The position numbers and the translations under genes are program-made. From the NCBI GenBank assembly GCA_903906635.1, contig CAIVLE010000014.1:1-41931 (forward strand): a stretch of DNA of 41,931 bases. The letters run 5' to 3'. The stretch is from an uncultured Burkholderiales bacterium. Its GTDB lineage: Bacteria; Pseudomonadota; Gammaproteobacteria; Burkholderiales; Burkholderiaceae_C. Shown here in pieces: positions 30,444 to 38,831 of this stretch; position 1 is the first letter of the stretch, and each line of letters opens with the position of its first letter. The notes beneath the pieces are model-generated. The model was given only the letters and a program-made list of their open reading frames with translations. It searched no databases and was not told where the DNA came from.

Positions 30444-32125
30444 GAAGGGTCGCGCAGTTCGCGTCGCAAGACTTTGCCCACTGGGGTCTTGGGCAACTCG
30501 GTGCGGAACTCGACCCAGCGAGGCAGCTTGTAGTTGGTGAGGTTTTGTTTGCAATGCTCGCGCACCATCGCCTCGGATAGCTCTGGATCTTTCTTGACCA
30601 CCACCAACTTGACCGCCTCACCCGTGCGCTCGTCTGGCACGCCAATCACGGCACACTCCAGCACAGCGGGCAGACTGGCCACCACCTCTTCGACTTCATT
30701 GGGGTAGACATTGAAGCCGCTCACCAAGATCATGTCTTTCTTGCGGTCCACGATGCGAAAAAACCCGTGCTCATCCATCACCCCGATGTCACCCGACTTG
30801 AAGAAACCATCCGCCGTCATGACGCGGGCTGTTTCGTCGGGCCTTTGCCAGTAACCCGCCATCACCTGCGGGCCGCGAATCGCAATTTCACCAGGCTGTC
30901 CGGGGGGCAGCTCGAGTCCCTCGTCATCGATGATTTTCATGTCTGTACCAGGGATCGGCACACCAATGTTGCCGGTATAGGCTTGGTTAGTCACCAAGTT
31001 GCAACTGGCCGAAGGACTCGTTTCCGACAGGCCATAGCCCTCGCAAATGGGGCAGCCTGTTTTCTCTAGCCACAGCTTGGCGACGGCACTTTGTACCGCT
31101 GTGCCGCCGCCCAAAGACACCACCAAATGCGACCAGTCCACCTTGTCAAAGTCAGGATGGTGCGCCAAGGCGTTAAACAATGTGTTGACCGCAGGGAACA
31201 TGTGAAAGCGTTGCTTAGAAAGCTCTTTGATCACGGCGGGTAAATCGCGCGGATTGGGTATCAAGATCGAGCGTCCGCCCATGCGCAGGGTCAACATCAT
31301 GTTGATGGTGAAAGCAAAGATGTGATACAGCGGCAAGGCACAGACAAACGTGAGTTGCTCGTTCGCAGGCACGCGCGTCAAAGCCGGCGCATTCCATGCT
31401 TGGGACTGCAGCACATTGGCCACCAAGTTGCGGTGTAGCAACTCTGCACCTTTGGACACACCGGTGGTCCCCCCTGTGTACTGCAACACGGCCAGATCTT
31501 CACCGTCTATGGCGGGGGAGGTCAGCGTACAAGCTTCCCCCTTGGTGAGCGCGGCATTGAAGCGCACCGCCTGAGGCAGACTGAACGCGGGCACCATTTT
31601 TTTCACTCGGCGCACCACATGATTAACCACCAGGCCTTTGAGCCATCCCAGTCGATCCCCCATGGCGCACAGCACCACGTGCTGGAGCGGCGTTTTAGCC
31701 AAACACTTTTCCAAAGTGGCCGCGAAATTCTCCAAAATCACAATGACTTTGGCATCTGCATCTTTGAGCTGAACTTCCAGCTCACGCGCCGTGTACAGGG
31801 GGTTGATGTTGACCACCACATACCCCGCGCGAAGAATGGCGGCAACCGCCACGGGGTACTGCAACACATTGGGCAACATGATGGCCACACGGTCACCCGC
31901 CAAAAGCCCCAGGCTTTGCAAATAAGCCCCAAACACTTGACTGAGCCGATCCAACTCGGCATAACTCATGTCATAGCCCATGAAGCTAAAGGCCGTGCGG
32001 TCCGAGAACTTCACAAAGCTGTCTTGCATCAATTCCACCAGCGACGCATACGCGCTGGTATCGATGTCTACAGGGACACCTTCAGGGTAAGAAGCCAGCC
32101 AAGGGCGGCGTTCCATGGTACTCAC
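30440..32125 (-). CDS. fadD: long-chain fatty acid--CoA ligase (AMP-binding)
   Basis: LQYTGGTTGVSKGAELLHRNL, GYGLSETSP, WQRPDETARVMTADGFFKSGDIG; GTG start at 32125. Confidence 0.94.
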   Translation of the reverse strand: MSTMERRPWLASYPEGVPVDIDTSAYASLVELMQDSFVKFSDRTAFSFMGYDMSYAELDRLSQVFGAYLQSLGLLAGDRVAIMLPNVLQYPVAVAAILRAGYVVVNINPLYTARELEVQLKDADAKVIVILENFAATLEKCLAKTPLQHVVLCAMGDRLGWLKGLVVNHVVRRVKKMVPAFSLPQAVRFNAALTKGEACTLTSPAIDGEDLAVLQYTGGTTGVSKGAELLHRNLVANVLQSQAWNAPALTRVPANEQLTFVCALPLYHIFAFTINMMLTLRMGGRSILIPNPRDLPAVIKELSKQRFHMFPAVNTLFNALAHHPDFDKVDWSHLVVSLGGGTAVQSAVAKLWLEKTGCPICEGYGLSETSPSASCNLVTNQAYTGNIGVPIPGTDMKIIDDEGLELPPGQPGEIAIRGPQVMAGYWQRPDETARVMTADGFFKSGDIGVMDEHGFFRIVDRKKDMILVSGFNVYPNEVEEVVASLPAVLECAVIGVPDERTGEAVKLVVVKKDPELSEAMVREHCKQNLTNYKLPRWVEFRTELPKTPVGKVLRRELRDPS

Positions 32126-33584
32126 GCCTCTACGGCCTTGACCATGTCTTCAACCACTTTCTTGGCGTCACCAAACACCATCATGGTTTTATCCATGTAG
32201 AACAACTCGTTGTCCAAGCCCGCATAGCCCGAAGCCATAGAGCGCTTGTTGACGATGATGGTTTTGGCTTTGAAGGCTTCAAGAATTGGCATGCCGTAAA
32301 TAGGCGAGCCCTTGGTCATGGCCGCGGGGTTCACCACGTCGTTGGCGCCCAAGATGATGGCGACATCGGCCTGCCCAAATTCGCTGTTGATGTCTTCCAT
32401 CTCAAACACTTGGTCATAGGGGACCTCGGCCTCGGCCAGCAACACGTTCATGTGGCCAGGCATGCGCCCGGCCACCGGGTGAATCGCGTACTTCACGCTG
32501 ATGCCTTTGTGCATCAGCTTCTCAGCCAATTCGTTCACAGCATGCTGGGCGCGCGCCACAGCCAAGCCGTAACCCGGCACGATGATCACACTCTCGGCAT
32601 TGGCCAAGATGTAGGCGGCATCGTCCGCGCTGCCGCTCTTGACGGGACGCTGCTCGGTGCTGCCTGGCGCTGCGGAGCCTGCCTCGCCACCAAAGCCACC
32701 CAAGATCACGTTGAAGAACGAGCGGTTCATCGCCTTACACATGATGTAGCTCAGGATGGCCCCCGAGCTGCCGACCAAGGAGCCGGCAATGATCAACATG
32801 CTGTTGTTGAGCGAAAAGCCAATGCCTGCTGCGGCCCATCCTGAGTAGCTGTTGAGCATGGACACCACCACCGGCATGTCTGCGCCACCAATCGGGATGA
32901 TGATCAACACACCCAACACAAACGACAGAGCGAGCATCAGCAAAAAGGCTTCCCAGTTGCCACTGAGCATGAAAACCACGCCCAGCCCCAACGTGCACAA
33001 CCCCACCGCGAGGTTGAGCATGTGTTGTCCAGCAAACACCACCGGCGCACCTTGGAACAAACGGAATTTGTACTTGCCCGAGAGCTTGCCAAAAGCGATG
33101 ACCGAGCCGCTGAAGGTGATGGCGCCAATTGCTGCACCCAAGAACAATTCCAATCGGTTGCCGTTGGGAATATCCAAGGTACCTTGGCCTTTTGCCACGA
33201 TGCCAAAAGCGGTCGGCTCAACCACTGCAGCGATCGCAATGAACACGCGGCTAAGCCGATCATGCTGTGCATGAAGGCTACCAACTCAGGCATCTTGGTC
33301 ATCTCGACACGTTGTGCCATCAGAGTACCTGCGCCGCCACCGATCACCAAACCCAGCAAGACCCACGACATCCCCAAACCAGAACCTGACAACTTGATGA
33401 TCAGCGCCGCCGTGGTCAACACAGCAATCGTCATCCCTGTCATGCCAAAGAGATTGCCTCGGATGGAGGTGGTGGGGTGACTCAAGCCTTTGAGGGCTTG
33501 GATGAAACACACGCTGGCCACCAGGTACATCATGGTGACCAAGTTCATGCTCACGAAATCCATGTTCAACAAGCCGCCGTTCAT
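32122..33584 (-). pseudogene. pntB: NAD(P) transhydrogenase subunit beta, interrupted by a 1-nt frameshift near 33246
   Basis: ORF 32937-33584 carries the N-terminus to ...HSMIGLAA; ORF 32122-33246 resumes VFIAIAAVVEPTAFG. Together they form one full PntB. Confidence 0.93.
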
Positions 33585-33904
33585 TTTGAGGCTCCTTCAG
33601 CAGCCGGTGCTTTTTTGTCTTTTTTCTTGAACATTTCCAACATCCTGCGTGTCACCATGAAGCCACCAAACACATTGACCGCCGCCAAGACCACTGCCAA
33701 CACGCCCATGGTTTTGCCCAGTGTGGTTTCAGTCATGGCAGCGGCCAGCATGGCCCCTACGATGACGATGGCAGAAATCGCATTGGTCACCGCCATCAGC
33801 GGTGTGTGCAAGGCGGGTGTGACCGTCCACACCACGTGGTACCCCACATAGATGGCCAGCACAAAAATAATGAGGTTCAAAAGGGTAGGAGAAACAGCGT
33901 CCAT
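33581..33904 (-). CDS. pntAB: NAD(P) transhydrogenase subunit alpha, TM part (PntAB / alpha-2)
   Basis: LNLIIFVLAIYVGYHVVWTVTPALHTPLMAVTNAISAIVIVGAM; ATGA overlap with pntB. Confidence 0.93.
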   Translation of the reverse strand: MDAVSPTLLNLIIFVLAIYVGYHVVWTVTPALHTPLMAVTNAISAIVIVGAMLAAAMTETTLGKTMGVLAVVLAAVNVFGGFMVTRRMLEMFKKKDKKAPAAEGASK

Positions 33905-33921
33905 TTTTTAATTCCTCACGT

Positions 33922-35052
33922 TCATTTCTTGACCACCGCACCATCGCGGGTCATCAAACAAGCCGCCACGATGTCGTCCTCCAAGTCGATGTGCAGCACA
34001 CCGTCTTTTTTGAGGATCAGCTTCAAAAAGTCCAACACGTTGCGCGCGTACAGCGCACTCGAATCTGCGGCCACCAAGGCGGGCAAATTGGTTTCCCCGA
34101 CCAAGGTCACACCGTGTTTGACCACCGTTTTTCCGGCCTCGGTCAGCGGACAGTTGCCATCTGTACCGTTGGCCCCCTTGCCTGCGGCGATGTCAATGAT
34201 CACAGAGCCCGGCTTCATGGCTTTGACCATCTCTTCGGTCACCAATACCGGGGCTGCGCGCCCTGGGATCAAGGCGGTGGTAATCACCACGTCGGCCAGT
34301 GCCACGCGCTTAGCCACTTCAATTTTTTGACGGTCTAGCCAACTCTGAGGCATCGGCCTTGCATAGCCACCCACCCCTTCAGCCGCATCTTTTTCTTCTT
34401 GAGTTTCAAACGGCACGTCGATGAATTTGGCCCCCAATGACTCGACTTGCTCTTTCACGCTCGGGCGCACATCGGTGGCCTCAATCACGGCCCCCAAGCG
34501 TTTGGCTGTTGCAATGGCTTGCAAGCCCGCCACACCCACGCCCAGTATGACCACGCGCGCCGCCTTGACGGTGCCCGCGGCAGTCATCAACATGGGGAAA
34601 AAGCGCTGGTATTTGTCCGCCGCCAGCATTACAGCTTTGTAGCCGGCAATGTTGGCTTGGGAAGACAACACATCCATGCTTTGGGCGCGGGTGGTGCGCG
34701 GCGCAGCCTCCAGCGCAAAGCCTGTGGCTCCGGCAGAGGCCAAGCGCTGCAGGCCTTCGGCGTTGAAGGGCTCCAACATGCCCACCACGGTGCTGCCAGC
34801 CACCACATGCGCAACCTCAGCCTGCGAAGGGCCGCGCACTTTGAGCACTAAATCGCAGCTCCAAGCCGTCTTCACATCGACCAACTCAACACCCACCGCC
34901 GCGTAAGCGGCATCGGTGACGCTGGCCGCCACACCGGCGCCTGATTGAACGCGCACAGTGTGTCCCTGCGCGATCAGTTTTTTGGCCGTCTCGGGCGTTA
35001 TCGCCACACGGGTTTCACCTGCCGTCGTTTCGACGGGCACGCCTATCAGCAT
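33922..35052 (-). CDS. pntAA: NAD(P) transhydrogenase subunit alpha, NAD-binding part (PntAA / alpha-1)
   Basis: MLIGVPVETTAGETRVAITPETAKKLIAQGHTV, VVILGVGVAGLQAIATAKRLGAVIEATDVRP. Confidence 0.95.
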   Translation of the reverse strand: MLIGVPVETTAGETRVAITPETAKKLIAQGHTVRVQSGAGVAASVTDAAYAAVGVELVDVKTAWSCDLVLKVRGPSQAEVAHVVAGSTVVGMLEPFNAEGLQRLASAGATGFALEAAPRTTRAQSMDVLSSQANIAGYKAVMLAADKYQRFFPMLMTAAGTVKAARVVILGVGVAGLQAIATAKRLGAVIEATDVRPSVKEQVESLGAKFIDVPFETQEEKDAAEGVGGYARPMPQSWLDRQKIEVAKRVALADVVITTALIPGRAAPVLVTEEMVKAMKPGSVIIDIAAGKGANGTDGNCPLTEAGKTVVKHGVTLVGETNLPALVAADSSALYARNVLDFLKLILKKDGVLHIDLEDDIVAACLMTRDGAVVKK

Positions 35053-35151
35053 GAGGAACTCCTAAAGGCTGGGGTTGTTGTCAGATTCTCGAAAGGTTAC
35101 ACCAGAAATACCCCTGTCCTGGCGTGGGCTTACCCGAAAGATAATGCGGAT

Positions 35152-35664
35152 ATGACTATCCGTTGGAAACCCAGTGTCACCGTGGCCGCCATTATTGAGC
35201 GAGATGGCCGCTACCTCTTGATTGAAGAACACACGCCAGAGGGCTTGCGCCTGAACAACCCTGCGGGCCACCTCGACCCCGGTGAGGCACCGCAAGCCGG
35301 TTGCGCGCGCGAAGCCTTTGAAGAAACCACCCACCTGTTCACGCCCACCGACTTGGTCGGAATCTACATGTCGCGCTTTCAGCGCCCGGCGCGCGAGGCA
35401 AGTCCTCGCGAAGACATCACCTACCTGCGCTTTGCCTACTGCGGTGAACTCGGCGACAGGGTGCAAGGCGCACAACTTGACACCGGCATCGAGCGCACCT
35501 TGTGGATGAGCATCGACGAAGTGCGCGCCAATGCACACCGGTTGCGCAGCCCGTTGGTGTTGCGCTGCATCGAAGACCATGCGCGGGGTCAACGCTTTCC
35601 AATGGACTTGGTCTACACCGACCCCAGCGTGCATCTGCTCCAACCGGCCCCCGAAAGATCATGA
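35152..35664 (+). CDS. nudJ: NUDIX hydrolase (NudJ-like)
   Basis: [19 protein letters not shown], Nudix box [21 protein letters not shown]; directly upstream of mnmA as in E. coli. Confidence 0.85.
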   Translation: MTIRWKPSVTVAAIIERDGRYLLIEEHTPEGLRLNNPAGHLDPGEAPQAGCAREAFEETTHLFTPTDLVGIYMSRFQRPAREASPREDITYLRFAYCGELGDRVQGAQLDTGIERTLWMSIDEVRANAHRLRSPLVLRCIEDHARGQRFPMDLVYTDPSVHLLQPAPERS

Positions 35665-36797
35665 AAAAACACCGTGTGGTGGTGGGCCTGAGTGGCGGTG
35701 TCGACTCAGCGGTCAGTGCCTACTTGCTCAAGCAGCAAGGCCACGAAGTGGTCGGCATCTTCATGAAAAACTGGGAAGACGACGACGACAGCGCTTACTG
35801 TTCCTCCAACATCGACTTTGTGGATGCTGCCGCCGTGGCGGATGTCTTGGGCATTGAAATCGAGCACATCAACTTTGCCGCTGAGTACAAGGACCGGGTC
35901 TTTGCCGAGTTCTTGCGCGAGTACCAAGGAGGGCGCACCCCCAACCCTGACATCTTGTGCAACGCCGAGATCAAATTCAAAGCCTTTTTAGACCATGCGT
36001 TCTCCGTAGGCGCAGACAAAATTGCCACCGGTCACTACGCCCGCGTTCGCGAAGTCACGAATACCGCGGGCAGGGCGTTTCAGCTGCTCAAAGGCCTTGA
36101 CTCCAGCAAAGACCAAAGCTATTTCTTGCACCGGCTCAACCAGGAGCAGCTTTCCAAAACTTGGTTTCCTGTCGGTGAATTACACAAAACAGAAGTCCGA
36201 CGCATCGCCAGCGAGATTGGCCTGCCCAACGCCAAGAAAAAAGACTCCACGGGTATTTGCTTTATTGGCGAGCGCCCCTTTCGTGAATTCCTCAATCGCT
36301 ACATTGCCAACACACCGGGCCCGATTCAAGATGAACGCGGCCGTCAGATCGGCACCCACGTCGGCCTGAGCTTTTATACCTTGGGCCAACGCCAAGGCCT
36401 TGGCATTGGCGGCATCAAAGACAAAGGTGCGCAACGCGGCAGTGGTGAACACGCGCCTTGGTTTGTGGCCCGCAAAGACTTGCCGCGCAACACCTTGTTC
36501 GTGGTGCAGGGACATGACCATCCTTGGTTGTTGTCTGGCCAATTGACTGCCGATGATTTGAGTTGGTGCGCCAGCACCGCGCCGGCCCCAGGGCGCTACG
36601 CGGCCAAGACACGCTACCGCCAAAGCGATGCACCTTGCCACTTGGCTTACAACGACAAAGGCGAGCTGACGCTCGCCTTTGATGAGCCTCAATGGGCTGT
36701 CACACCGGGCCAGTCAGCCGTGCTGTACGACGGCGAGGTGTGTCTGGGTGGCGCAGTCATCGCCAGCGCTGCAGCACTGGACAATTTGCACGCCTGA
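35661..36797 (+). CDS. mnmA: tRNA 2-thiouridine(34) synthase
   Basis: [49 protein letters not shown]. Confidence 0.97.
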   Translation: MKKHRVVVGLSGGVDSAVSAYLLKQQGHEVVGIFMKNWEDDDDSAYCSSNIDFVDAAAVADVLGIEIEHINFAAEYKDRVFAEFLREYQGGRTPNPDILCNAEIKFKAFLDHAFSVGADKIATGHYARVREVTNTAGRAFQLLKGLDSSKDQSYFLHRLNQEQLSKTWFPVGELHKTEVRRIASEIGLPNAKKKDSTGICFIGERPFREFLNRYIANTPGPIQDERGRQIGTHVGLSFYTLGQRQGLGIGGIKDKGAQRGSGEHAPWFVARKDLPRNTLFVVQGHDHPWLLSGQLTADDLSWCASTAPAPGRYAAKTRYRQSDAPCHLAYNDKGELTLAFDEPQWAVTPGQSAVLYDGEVCLGGAVIASAAALDNLHA

Positions 36798-36818
36798 ACT
36801 CACTCGGTTGAAAGTGGT

Positions 36819-37028
36819 TTATTTGACCGCTTCGGCCTTCTTGGCGGCCGCGTGCACTTGGGTCGGCACCGACTTGGCGTGGGCTTTGTCCGCATGCTCA
36901 GCCTTGGCAACAGCGCTCGTTGGCGCAGACGACACGCCTGAGACAACGGCTGGCGACGTGGCGGGCGTCGTAGCAAACGCAGCAGCAGAAAAAGCACCGA
37001 TGATCAAAGAGGCAATCAGCTTGTTCAT
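36819..37028 (-). CDS. small Ala/Lys-rich protein with signal peptide
   Basis: MNKLIASLIIGAFSAAAFA signal peptide, then low-complexity TTPATSPAVV...AKAEHADKAHAKSVPTQVHAAAKKAEAVK. Confidence 0.6.
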   Translation of the reverse strand: MNKLIASLIIGAFSAAAFATTPATSPAVVSGVSSAPTSAVAKAEHADKAHAKSVPTQVHAAAKKAEAVK

Positions 37029-37101
37029 GAAAGTTTCCTTCAGGTTGTTGAACAGCTCCAGTTGTCTGGAGTACACCTACAACGAGCCCCGAAGAAGTCC
37101 T

Positions 37102-37141
37102 GTTGACCCAAATATTTAATTATTTGTGTCAACTTTTTTTT
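37102..37141 (+). terminator. rho-independent terminator on + strand without an adjacent + strand gene
   Basis: gttgacccaaata/tatttgtgtcaac 13-bp stem with one mismatch, 6-nt loop, followed by T8. Confidence 0.75.
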
Positions 37142-37163
37142 GTAGCTTCGCGTTGCGTGCGGC

Positions 37164-38141
37164 TCAATCGAGCTTCACATTGGCCTGACGAACCACTTGC
37201 CCCCACTTGGCCGAATCCGACTTCAAAAAGGCGCTGAACTCGCTGGGCGTCATGGCCTTCAACTCACCGCCATACGATCGCCATTTTTCAATCAACACAG
37301 GGTTTTGGGTGGTGGCTTTTTGCATGGCCGCAGAGAGTTTTTCAACAATGGCAGTGGGTGTTCCTGCGGGTGCCAACAAACCAATCCACGCCGTGGGTGT
37401 GTAGTCTGGCAAACCGGCCTCTGCAAACGTTGGGACATCCAGAAAATTGGGATGACGGGTCTTCCCGGTGAGCGCCAGCAGCTTTAACTTGCCCGCGCGC
37501 ACATTGCCCACGGCGGCCGGCAAGGCATCGAACATCAGCTGCACTTGGCCCGACACCAAATCGGCGTAAGGGCTGGTGGTGTTGTAGGGGATGAACTTGA
37601 TCTTGGTGCCGGAACCAAACCCAAACCATTCCCCGGCCAAGTGGTAATAGCTGCCAGGCCCTAAGGTGGCTGCGGCCATGCTCTCGGGCTGGGCTTTGAG
37701 CTGGGCAATCAACTCGCGTGCGTTGGTTTGCGCCACCCCGGGGTTGGCAATCAACGCCGTATTGAGCAAGCCCACCAAACTGATGGGGGCAAAGTCCCGC
37801 TCGACGTTATAGGGAACCTTGCTGTAGAGATGCGGCACCACGGACAAAGAGCTCGTCGCTCCCATGACCAAGGTGTAACCATCGGGTGGCGCTTTGGCGC
37901 CGGCCTCCATACCAATCATGTTGGAAGCGCCTGGACGGTTTTCCACCACCACAGGCTGGCCGAGCACCTTGCTCAACTCGATGGCAATTTCGCGGGTGTT
38001 CGCATCGGGGCCGGTTCCCACCGGAAATGGCGCAATGATGCGAATCGCTTTGTTCGGATAGTCCTGGGCTTGAGCTCCCAAGGCAGCCCACATTGCCACG
38101 CACACAGCAGCCAGGCCAAAAGAGCGGCGAATCAAAGTCAT
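37164..38141 (-). CDS. Bug/TctC family tripartite tricarboxylate transporter substrate-binding protein
   Basis: YPNKAIRIIAPFPVGTGPDANTREIAIELSKVLGQPVVVENRPGASNMIGMEAGAKAPPDGYT. Confidence 0.94.
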   Translation of the reverse strand: MTLIRRSFGLAAVCVAMWAALGAQAQDYPNKAIRIIAPFPVGTGPDANTREIAIELSKVLGQPVVVENRPGASNMIGMEAGAKAPPDGYTLVMGATSSLSVVPHLYSKVPYNVERDFAPISLVGLLNTALIANPGVAQTNARELIAQLKAQPESMAAATLGPGSYYHLAGEWFGFGSGTKIKFIPYNTTSPYADLVSGQVQLMFDALPAAVGNVRAGKLKLLALTGKTRHPNFLDVPTFAEAGLPDYTPTAWIGLLAPAGTPTAIVEKLSAAMQKATTQNPVLIEKWRSYGGELKAMTPSEFSAFLKSDSAKWGQVVRQANVKLD

Positions 38142-38209
38142 GGAAAGTCTCCTGAATGTCTTGACGGGATTGATTTTTTCAAATCCGATCATAAAATACA
38201 TTCACTTTG

Positions 38210-38228
38210 TCAAATTGTGATAATTTGA
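38210..38228. promoter_or_regulatory. operator-like palindrome in divergent promoter region
   Basis: TCAAATT-GTGAT-AATTTGA; overlaps candidate TTGTCA/TATGTT (+) and TTGACA (-) promoter elements. Confidence 0.5.
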
Positions 38229-38258
38229 TATGTTTTTAGGTGTTTACCCGAGGAATCT

Positions 38259-38828
38259 ATGGCACACAACCCCCTTCTTCAAGAACAAGACGCCTTGGTC
38301 TTTAGCCATATGGGCTTTTACGTGAAAGACCTTGGGCGCATGACCCGGTTTTACACGCAGGTCATGGGGTTCACCCAAACCGACCAAGGCGACCTGGGCC
38401 CTGTGCAGCTGGTGTTTTTGAGCCGAGATCCAAGCGAGCACCACCAAGTGGTACTGGCCACTGGACGGCCTGAGGAGCTGCATTTCAACCTGATCAACCA
38501 GCTGTCGTTTCGGGTCCGCGACCTTGCCACTTTGCGCTCAATTCACGACCACGCGCTGCAAACCGAGGGGACGCACGACATGCAATGCGCCACCCACGGC
38601 AACGCGGTGTCGATTTACTTTCGAGACCCCGAGGGCAATCGAATTGAAGTGTTCTTAGACACGCCTTGGTATTGCGAGCAGCCGTTGCGCGAGCCGATTG
38701 ATTTGAGTCACAGCGATGAAGCCATCATGGCCCGCGCCCTGGCCATTGCTCAAAGTAGGCCCAAGTTTCAAAGTCGCGCCACGTGGCAAGCCGAGATGGC
38801 TCGCCGCATGGGTTATGTGAAAGATTGA
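38259..38828 (+). CDS. VOC family protein (glyoxalase/extradiol dioxygenase-like)
   Basis: FSHMGFYVKDLGRMTRFYTQVMGF ... FRDPEGNRIEVFLDTPWY. Confidence 0.88.
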   Translation: MAHNPLLQEQDALVFSHMGFYVKDLGRMTRFYTQVMGFTQTDQGDLGPVQLVFLSRDPSEHHQVVLATGRPEELHFNLINQLSFRVRDLATLRSIHDHALQTEGTHDMQCATHGNAVSIYFRDPEGNRIEVFLDTPWYCEQPLREPIDLSHSDEAIMARALAIAQSRPKFQSRATWQAEMARRMGYVKD

Positions 38829-38831
38829 GCC

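Noticed and set aside
33241-33252. Programmed -1 ribosomal frameshift in pntB
   Set aside because: The TTA GCC GCG context contains no X-XXY-YYZ slippery heptamer, and no PntB frameshifting is known to me. A sequencing error or a recent mutation is simpler.
35152-35664. Nudix box deviation (REAFEETT, Thr in place of the usual Gly)
   Set aside because: Catalytic Glu residues are intact and I expect this position to vary in NudJ-like proteins, so it is not evidence of inactivation.
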